Shown: positions 58,382-64,000 of the stretch, one piece after another
Position numbering within the stretch: the first letter of the stretch is position 1
Layout of the letters: each line of letters starts with the position of its first letter
Source of the DNA: Variovorax sp. PAMC 28711
GTDB lineage: Bacteria > Pseudomonadota > Gammaproteobacteria > Burkholderiales > Burkholderiaceae_C
Assembly: GCF_001577265.1 (NCBI RefSeq)
Contig: NZ_CP014517.1
Span: 983,001-1,047,000 of the forward strand
DNA length: 64,000 nt
Direction: 5' to 3'
The notes under the pieces: generated by a model
What the model saw: only the letters and a program-made list of their open reading frames with translations
The model's database searches: none
What the model was told of the DNA's origin: nothing
Made by a program: the position numbers and the translations under genes

Positions 58382-58801
58382 CTAAGACACGCCGCGCTCG
58401 TCGGCGAGCCAGCCCAGCACGGGCATCGCGCCCGGCAGCACCGGCGTCACCTCGAGCGGAAGCTGCTGCCACTTCATGGCCTGCCCTTCGCGCATCTCAA
58501 AGTCCCCCGTCCACTGGGTCACCTTGCACCAGTGGAGGCGCACCAATGCGTGCGGATAGTCGTGCTCGGTCACCTTCCAGGCGATGGCGCTTGCGATGGT
58601 GATCCCCAGTTCTTCCTGCAACTCGCGCCGCAACGCCTGTTCGACGGTTTCACCGGCTTCGATCTTGCCTCCCGGGAATTCCCAATAACCCGCGTATGGC
58701 TTGCCCTCGGGCCGTGTCGACAGCAGCAGTGCGTCGTCGGCCTCGCGGATCAGGATGCCAACCGCCACTTCGGTGTGCTGCCGCGCAGACACCGCCGTCA
58801 C
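58382..58801 (-). CDS. mutT: MutT-type Nudix hydrolase (8-oxo-dGTP diphosphatase)
   Basis: Nudix protein of 139 residues with the complete box GGKIEAGETVEQALRRELQE followed by ELGI, and the MutT-like approach LLSTRPEGKPYAGYWEFPGG. It should remove 8-oxo-dGTP from the nucleotide pool. The start is GTG 58801 ([16 protein letters not shown] follows), overlapping the stop of the DUF815 ATPase as GTGA. The upstream extension of the frame is antisense-like noise. Last gene of the secA-argJ-DUF815-mutT set. Confidence 0.9.
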   Translation of the reverse strand: MTAVSARQHTEVAVGILIREADDALLLSTRPEGKPYAGYWEFPGGKIEAGETVEQALRRELQEELGITIASAIAWKVTEHDYPHALVRLHWCKVTQWTGDFEMREGQAMKWQQLPLEVTPVLPGAMPVLGWLADERGVS

Positions 58802-59673
58802 AGGCTCGCCCGTCCGGCGTAGTCGCGCGCGAACTGGTAGGCCACGCGGCCGCTGCGCGAACCCCGCTCGAGGGCCCACACCAGCGCCTCCGGCCGGGCC
58901 GCTTCGATGGCCGCCGGCGTCACGCCGAAAGACGACAGCCACTGCGCCACGATCGTGAGGTATTCGTTCTGGCTGAACGGATAGAAGCTCACCCAGAGCC
59001 CGAAGCGCTCCGACAGCGAGATCTTTTCTTCGATCACCTCGCCCGGGTGCACCTCGCCGTCGTCCGTGTGCGTGTAGCTGAGGTTGTCCTTCATGTACTC
59101 GGGCAGCAGATGGCGGCGGTTGCTGGTCGCGTAGATCAGCACGTTGGGCGCCGACCCGGCGATCGAACCGTCGAGGATCGACTTGAGCGCCTTGTAGCCC
59201 GGCTCGCCCTCGTCGAAGCTCAAGTCGTCGCTGAAGACGATGAATTTTTCAGGGCGTCCCGACACCACCTCGACGATGTCGGGCAGGTCCACCAGTTCCG
59301 CCTTGTCGACCTCGATCAGGCGCAGGCCCATCGGTGCGTAGGTTTGCAGACAGGCGCGAATCAACGAAGACTTGCCGGTGCCGCGTGCGCCGGTCAGCAG
59401 CACGTTGTTGGCCGGCCTGCCTTCGACGAACTGCCGCGTGTTGCGCTCGATCTTTTCCTTCTGCGCGTCGATCTCCCTCAGATCGTCGAGCGCCATCGCA
59501 GCCACGTGGCGCACCGGCTCCATCACGCCATGGCCCGAACTGCGGCGGCGGTAGCGCCAGGCAATCGATGCGTTCCAGTCGGAGGGCGCGCTCAACGGCT
59601 GGGGAAGGACCGCTTCAATGCGCGTGATGAGCTGTTCGGCGCGCTCGATCAGGCGCTGGAACTGCTCGTTCAT
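58798..59673 (-). CDS. DUF815 family ATPase
   Basis: AAA-like ATPase of 291 residues. Walker A is [13 protein letters not shown], Walker [14 protein letters not shown] and a sensor-like segment [15 protein letters not shown] follows, together with the [19 protein letters not shown] signature of DUF815. Function is not established. Start ATG 59673 ([14 protein letters not shown]) overlaps the argJ TGA; its stop overlaps the mutT GTG. The argJ-DUF815-mutT arrangement is widespread in Burkholderiales, hinting at a housekeeping role. Confidence 0.92.
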   Translation of the reverse strand: MNEQFQRLIERAEQLITRIEAVLPQPLSAPSDWNASIAWRYRRRSSGHGVMEPVRHVAAMALDDLREIDAQKEKIERNTRQFVEGRPANNVLLTGARGTGKSSLIRACLQTYAPMGLRLIEVDKAELVDLPDIVEVVSGRPEKFIVFSDDLSFDEGEPGYKALKSILDGSIAGSAPNVLIYATSNRRHLLPEYMKDNLSYTHTDDGEVHPGEVIEEKISLSERFGLWVSFYPFSQNEYLTIVAQWLSSFGVTPAAIEAARPEALVWALERGSRSGRVAYQFARDYAGRASL

Positions 59674-60899
59674 GAACGGTAGTCGGCGTTGATGGTCACG
59701 TAGTCGTGGCTCAGGTCGCAGGTCCACACCGTGTCGCTCGCGTTGCCGCGGCCGAGGCCGATGCGCACCGTGATCTCGCTTTGCTTCATGACGCGCTGGC
59801 CGTCTTCCTCGCGGTAGGCCGGGTTGCGGCCACCGTCGACGGCCACATGCACGTCGTCGAGATAGAGATCGATGCCGGTCTGGTCGAGGTCGTCGATGCC
59901 GGCATAGCCCACGGCGGCCAGGATGCGGCCCAGGTTGGGGTCGCTCGCAAAGAACGCCGTCTTCACCAGCGGCGAGTGCGCGACGGCATAGGCAACCTGC
60001 CGACATTCGGCCGAATCACGTCCGCCTTCGACACGGATCGTGATGAACTTGGTGGCGCCCTCGCCGTCGCGCACGATGGCCTGGGCCAGCTGGCGCGCCA
60101 CGTTCTGCATCGCCGAGACCAGCGTGCGGCCGTCTTCGGAATCGAGCGAAGCGACCGGCGCGTGTGCCGCCTTCTGCGTCGCGATGACGACGAACGAATC
60201 GTTGGTCGAGGTGTCGCCATCGATCGTCACCCGGTTGAAGGATGCATCGGCCAGCGCCTTCGCCAGCGGCTGCACCAGTGCCGGGTCGATCTTCGCATCG
60301 GTCGCCATGAAGCCGAGCATGGTGGCCATGTTCGGGCGGATCATGCCGGCGCCCTTGCTGATGCCGGTGATGGTCACCGTGACTCCGCCGATCTGCACCT
60401 GCTGGCTGAAAGCCTTGGGCACGGTGTCGGTGGTCATGATGCCCTCTGCAGCCCGTGCCCAATGGTCGGGCGCCGCATCGGCCAGTGCGGCCGGGAGGCC
60501 GGCCTCGATGCGGTCGACCGGCAGCGGCTCCATGATCACGCCGGTCGAGAACGGCAGAATCTGCTCGGGCGCAATGTCCAGCTCGCGAGCCAGTGCCACG
60601 CAGGTCTGCAGCGTGCGTGCGAGCCCGTCCTGCCCGGTGCCGGCATTGGCATTGCCGGTGTTGATGACCATGGCGCGAATGCCGTAGTTCCGCGCCAGAT
60701 GGTCGCGACACACCTGCACCGGTGCGGCGCAAAAACGGTTCAGCGTGAAGACACCGCCAACCGCCGCGCCTTCATCGATCAGCACGACGGTCAGGTCTTT
60801 GCGGTTGGCTTTGCGCACGCCGGCTTCGGCCACGCCGATGCGGACGCCGGGCACCGCGAACAAGGCGGCGGGATCGGGAGCGGACAGATTCACAGGCAT
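59670..60899 (-). CDS. argJ: Bifunctional glutamate N-acetyltransferase/ornithine acetyltransferase
   Basis: Enzyme of 409 residues of the cyclic arginine pathway, moving the acetyl group from N-acetylornithine to glutamate and, if bifunctional, also using acetyl-CoA. The self-cleavage/nucleophile site is the Thr in [13 protein letters not shown], preceded by KGAGMIRP. The C-terminal block [19 protein letters not shown] and terminal NADYRS are typical. It follows secA by 15 bases. Mono- versus bifunctionality cannot be decided here. Confidence 0.95.
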   Translation of the reverse strand: MPVNLSAPDPAALFAVPGVRIGVAEAGVRKANRKDLTVVLIDEGAAVGGVFTLNRFCAAPVQVCRDHLARNYGIRAMVINTGNANAGTGQDGLARTLQTCVALARELDIAPEQILPFSTGVIMEPLPVDRIEAGLPAALADAAPDHWARAAEGIMTTDTVPKAFSQQVQIGGVTVTITGISKGAGMIRPNMATMLGFMATDAKIDPALVQPLAKALADASFNRVTIDGDTSTNDSFVVIATQKAAHAPVASLDSEDGRTLVSAMQNVARQLAQAIVRDGEGATKFITIRVEGGRDSAECRQVAYAVAHSPLVKTAFFASDPNLGRILAAVGYAGIDDLDQTGIDLYLDDVHVAVDGGRNPAYREEDGQRVMKQSEITVRIGLGRGNASDTVWTCDLSHDYVTINADYRS

Positions 60900-60914
60900 G
60901 GTGGTGTCTTCAGG

Positions 60915-63701
60915 TCAGCTGAGCTTGCCGTGGCAATGCTTGAACTTCTTGCCGCTGCCGCAAGGGCAGAGGTCGTTGCGTCCCACGCGCGCAAAGGCGG
61001 CGGCCTCGGCGCCGAGCGCGCCCAGACCCGCGGCCGCGATGCGGCGCTGGTTTTCTTCATCGACCCGCACCTCCACTTCGCCGGTTTCGGTCGGCGCGGT
61101 GTAGGTGAGATTCGAGACATTTTCGCCGCGGCTCTCGAGTGCTTCGGCGGCCTCTTCGAGCTGCTCGCTGGACTGCACGCGCACCGTCATGAGCTGGCGC
61201 GTGACCTCGTTCTTGACCGAGTCGAGCAACTGGCCGAACAGCTCGAACGCTTCGCGCTTGTATTCCTGCTTCGGCTGCTTCTGGGCATAGCCGCGCAGGT
61301 GAATGCCCTGGCGCAGGTAGTCGAGCGAGGCCAGATGCTCGCGCCACTGGCTGTCGATGCTTTGCAGCAGCACCATGCGCTCGAACTGCACGAAGTTTTC
61401 TTCGCCGATCAGCGCGAGCTTCGCGTCGAAAGCCGTGTTGGCCGCCGCGACGACTTTTTCCACGACCTCGTCGTCGGCGATGGCGGTTGCGGCTTCCACT
61501 TCCTGGACGAGCGGCAAATCGAGGCCCCAGGTGTTTGCCAAAGCGCTCTCAAGACCGTTCAGGTCCCACTGCTCTTCGACCGATTCCGCGGGCACGTACT
61601 GGCGCGCCAGGTCGGTGAAGCAACCCTCGCGCAGCGCAGCGATCTGCGCTCGCAGGTCGGTGGCGTCGAGGATGTCGTTGCGTTGCTGGTAGATCACTTT
61701 GCGCTGGTCGTTCGACACGTCGTCGTACTCGAGCAACTGCTTGCGCACATCGAAGTTGCGGGCTTCGACCTTGCGCTGCGCGCTTTCGATGCTGCGCGTG
61801 ACGATGCCGGCTTCGATTGCCTCGCCGTCGGGCATCTTGAGTCGGTCCATGATCGACTTGACCCGGTCGCCGGCAAAGATGCGCATCAGTGGATCGTCCA
61901 GGCTCAGGTAGAAGCGCGACGAACCCGGATCGCCCTGACGTCCCGAACGCCCGCGCAACTGGTTGTCGATGCGGCGCGACTCATGACGCTCGGTGGCGAT
62001 GATGCGCAGGCCGCCGAGCGACTTCACGAACTCGTGGTCCTTGGTCCACTCGGCGCGAATGCGCGCGACTTCGGCGGCCTTGCCGGCCTCGTCGAGCGAC
62101 TCGTCGTTCTCGACCGCTTCGATCACCTTCTCGATGTTGCCGCCGAGCACGATGTCGGTGCCGCGACCGGCCATGTTGGTCGCGATCGTGATCATCTTCG
62201 TGCGGCCGGCCTGCGCCACGATGTCGGCTTCGCGCGCGTGCTGCTTGGCGTTCAGCACCTGGTGCGGCAAGGCCGCCTTGTTGAGCAGCTCGTCGATGAT
62301 TTCCGAGTTCTCGATCGACGAGGTGCCGACCAGCACGGGCTGGCCCCGGTCGTAGCACTCGCGAATGTCCTGAATGGCGGCTTCGTATTTTTCGCGCGTC
62401 GTCTTGTAGACGCGATCGAGCTGGTCGTCGCGCTTGCTGTGACGGTTGGGCGGAATGATCGTCGTCTCGAGCCCGTAGATTTCCTGGAATTCGTAGGCTT
62501 CGGTATCGGCCGTGCCGGTCATGCCGGCCAGCTTGCCGTAGAGCCGGAAATAGTTCTGGAAGGTGATCGAGGCCAGCGTCTGGTTTTCCGCCTGGATGTT
62601 CACGCCTTCCTTGGCTTCGACGGCCTGGTGCAGACCATCGCTCCAGCGCCGACCACTCATCAGCCGGCCGGTGAACTCGTCGACGATGACGACCTCGCCT
62701 TCCTGCACCACGTAGTGCTGGTCGCGGTGATACAGGTGACGCGCGCGCAACGCGGCGTTCAGGTGGTGCATCAGCGTGATGTTGGTGGGGTCGTACAGCG
62801 ACGCGCCTTCGGGCAACAGCTTGAACTCGGTCAGGATGCGCTCGGCGTTCTCGTGGCCGTCTTCGGTCAGGAACACCTGGTGCGTTTTCTCGTCGACCGT
62901 GAAATCGCCCGCCTTGATCACGCCTTCGCCGGTGCGAGGATCGGCTTCGCCTTCCTGTTTGGTCAGGAGCGGCACCACCTTGTTGATCGCCAGGTAGGTG
63001 TCGGTGTGGTCTTCGGCCTGGCCGCTGATGATGAGCGGCGTGCGGGCTTCGTCGATCAGGATCGAGTCCACCTCGTCGACGATCGCGAAATTGAGGCCGC
63101 GTTGCACCCGATCGCCGGGCTCGTACACCATGTTGTCGCGCAGGTAATCGAAGCCGTATTCGTTGTTGGTGCCGTAGGTGATGTCGCTGCCGTAGGCTTC
63201 CTGCTTTTCTTCGCGCGGCATCTGGGGCAGGTTGATGCCGACGGTCAGGCCCAGGAAGTTGTAGAGGCGGCCCATCCACTTGGCATCGCGACTTGCGAGG
63301 TAGTCGTTCACCGTGACCACGTGCACGCCCTTGCCGGACAGCGCGTTCAGGTACACCGGCAAGGTTGCGGTGAGCGTCTTGCCTTCGCCCGTGCGCATCT
63401 CGGAGATCTTGCCGTTGTGCAGCGCCATGCCGCCCAGCAATTGCACGTCGAAGTGGCGCATCTTCATGATCCGCTTGGAGCCTTCGCGCACGGTGGCGAA
63501 TGCCTCCGGCAGGATGTCGTCGAGCGACTCGCCCCGGGCGACGCGCTCCTTGAACTCCACCGTCTTGGCACGCAGCGCGTCGTCGCTGAGCTTCTCGAAG
63601 TCCGGCTCCATCGCATTGATGCGATCGACCGTCTTGCGATATTGCTTGAGGAGCCGGTCGTTGCGACTGCCGAAAATTTGGGTCAGGAAGTTGTTGGCCA
63701 T
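60915..63701 (-). CDS. secA: Preprotein translocase ATPase SecA
   Basis: Motor of the Sec export pathway, 928 residues. The N-terminus ([20 protein letters not shown]), Walker [15 protein letters not shown] (about 100-113), [12 protein letters not shown]alker B and the nucleotide-binding-domain 2 segment [10 protein letters not shown] are all present. [19 protein letters not shown] is the arginine-finger region. The C-terminal zinc-binding tail [17 protein letters not shown], which binds SecB, is intact. The bases before the ATG are pyrimidine-rich and show no good ribosome-binding site. It is divergent from the DUF721 gene. Confidence 0.98.
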   Translation of the reverse strand: MANNFLTQIFGSRNDRLLKQYRKTVDRINAMEPDFEKLSDDALRAKTVEFKERVARGESLDDILPEAFATVREGSKRIMKMRHFDVQLLGGMALHNGKISEMRTGEGKTLTATLPVYLNALSGKGVHVVTVNDYLASRDAKWMGRLYNFLGLTVGINLPQMPREEKQEAYGSDITYGTNNEYGFDYLRDNMVYEPGDRVQRGLNFAIVDEVDSILIDEARTPLIISGQAEDHTDTYLAINKVVPLLTKQEGEADPRTGEGVIKAGDFTVDEKTHQVFLTEDGHENAERILTEFKLLPEGASLYDPTNITLMHHLNAALRARHLYHRDQHYVVQEGEVVIVDEFTGRLMSGRRWSDGLHQAVEAKEGVNIQAENQTLASITFQNYFRLYGKLAGMTGTADTEAYEFQEIYGLETTIIPPNRHSKRDDQLDRVYKTTREKYEAAIQDIRECYDRGQPVLVGTSSIENSEIIDELLNKAALPHQVLNAKQHAREADIVAQAGRTKMITIATNMAGRGTDIVLGGNIEKVIEAVENDESLDEAGKAAEVARIRAEWTKDHEFVKSLGGLRIIATERHESRRIDNQLRGRSGRQGDPGSSRFYLSLDDPLMRIFAGDRVKSIMDRLKMPDGEAIEAGIVTRSIESAQRKVEARNFDVRKQLLEYDDVSNDQRKVIYQQRNDILDATDLRAQIAALREGCFTDLARQYVPAESVEEQWDLNGLESALANTWGLDLPLVQEVEAATAIADDEVVEKVVAAANTAFDAKLALIGEENFVQFERMVLLQSIDSQWREHLASLDYLRQGIHLRGYAQKQPKQEYKREAFELFGQLLDSVKNEVTRQLMTVRVQSSEQLEEAAEALESRGENVSNLTYTAPTETGEVEVRVDEENQRRIAAAGLGALGAEAAAFARVGRNDLCPCGSGKKFKHCHGKLS

Positions 63702-63885
63702 GGATGGAGGAAGGAACGAGCATCTGGAAGTCAGATGCCGCGACCGAATTCCCTAAGATATGGTGAATGCAGTTGGGCGCCCCCGGCCGTAAAGCAAGTG
63801 GGCCCGGTTCGCACTGAACGGCCGACACACGCATGTCGGCAAACCTGGCATTTTAGCCGCCCCGCCCAAGCCCTCGTGCTCTCCC

Positions 63886-64000
63886 ATGAACCGTCGCACC
63901 GCCCCTTTCACCCTGCAGCAAGCCGCCCACGAGTCGCCCACGCTCGCCAGCTTGCTCGCGCGGGCGCGCGATGCGTCCGAAAGGCTGAAAGCCGTGGAGG
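63886..64000 (+). CDS. DUF721/DciA-like protein (partial, 5' end)
   Basis: The reading frame starts at ATG 63886 and runs off the window: it begins MNRRTAPFTLQQAAHESPTL and continues into LASLLARARDASERLKAVE. Position next to secA and this opening fit DUF721 proteins, some of which (DciA) load the replicative helicase. Only 38 codons are visible, so the assignment is tentative. Confidence 0.6.
   Translation, partial: MNRRTAPFTLQQAAHESPTLASLLARARDASERLKAVE

Overview
The window is GC-rich chromosomal DNA of a betaproteobacterium, most likely Burkholderiales, family Comamonadaceae (Variovorax/Acidovorax-like). This rests on the gene content and order (ubiE-Tim44-ubiJ-ubiB, fmdB-DUF502-aspS-nudB, prmC after prfA, rplU-rpmA-obgE-proB, ispB-tRNA-Pro-pilBCD-coaE-zapD-yacG, argJ-secA-DUF721), the strong GC wobble bias and the protein variants. 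I saw no insertion sequence, prophage, integrase, CRISPR array, rRNA or replication origin. Coding density is very high and no gene-free stretch exceeds about 210 bases.

Layout. 1-5.5 kb: moeB-like adenylyltransferase, a large AsmA protein, and a signalling trio (CHASE3 histidine kinase, NarL/LuxR regulator, receiver-only regulator). 5.7-7.0 kb: three small stress-type genes (DUF883, BON lipoprotein, CsbD). 7.0-13.1 kb (minus): DUF429, EamA permease, BLUF photoreceptor, folE, an EEP-family phosphatase/nuclease, nudB and aspS. 13.1-20.1 kb (minus): DUF502, FmdB zinc ribbon, solute:sodium symporter, then ubiB, ubiJ, a Tim44-like protein, ubiE and DUF971. 20.1-25.3 kb (minus): a 1,292-residue FAD/Fe-S fusion oxidoreductase and serA. 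25.5-30.4 kb (plus): a complete ugpBAECQ glycerol-3-phosphate uptake and glycerophosphodiester operon. 30.5-41.2 kb: MscS-type channel, small membrane protein, hemA-prfA-prmC-grxD-cupin, an orphan branched-chain amino acid binding protein, an AAA ATPase, and a CorC/DUF21 protein. 41.2-47.8 kb: lytic transglycosylase and proS (minus), rppH and a CNP1-like protein (plus), proB, obgE, rpmA, rplU (minus). 48-58.4 kb (plus): ispB, tRNA-Pro(CGG), pilB-pilC-pilD-coaE, then an MBOAT acyltransferase with two tandem SGNH-like proteins, then zapD-yacG. 58.4-63.7 kb (minus): secA-argJ-DUF815 ATPase-mutT. The window ends inside a DUF721/DciA-type gene.

How parts work together. FolE and NudB catalyse consecutive early steps of tetrahydrofolate synthesis, and folE is followed 3 bases later by a BLUF photoreceptor. 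IspB makes the polyprenyl tail used in ubiquinone synthesis, in which UbiE, UbiJ and UbiB act. The ugp operon brings in and hydrolyses glycerophosphodiesters. PilB/PilC/PilD form the type IV pilus assembly core.

The most noteworthy non-housekeeping element is the MBOAT plus twin SGNH-like cassette at 53.8-57.4 kb. It sits between coaE and zapD, which I would otherwise expect to be adjacent or nearly so. It looks like an envelope O-acylation module with no linked polysaccharide synthase. Its two SGNH-like proteins carry AlgX/AlgJ-like motifs in the opposite linear order. Other points worth a second look are the BLUF-folE coupling, nested inverted repeats that could hide the ribosome-binding sites of two neighbouring genes (37.5 and 38.8 kb), two mutually exclusive hairpins just before pilB, and a near-leaderless hemA promoter.
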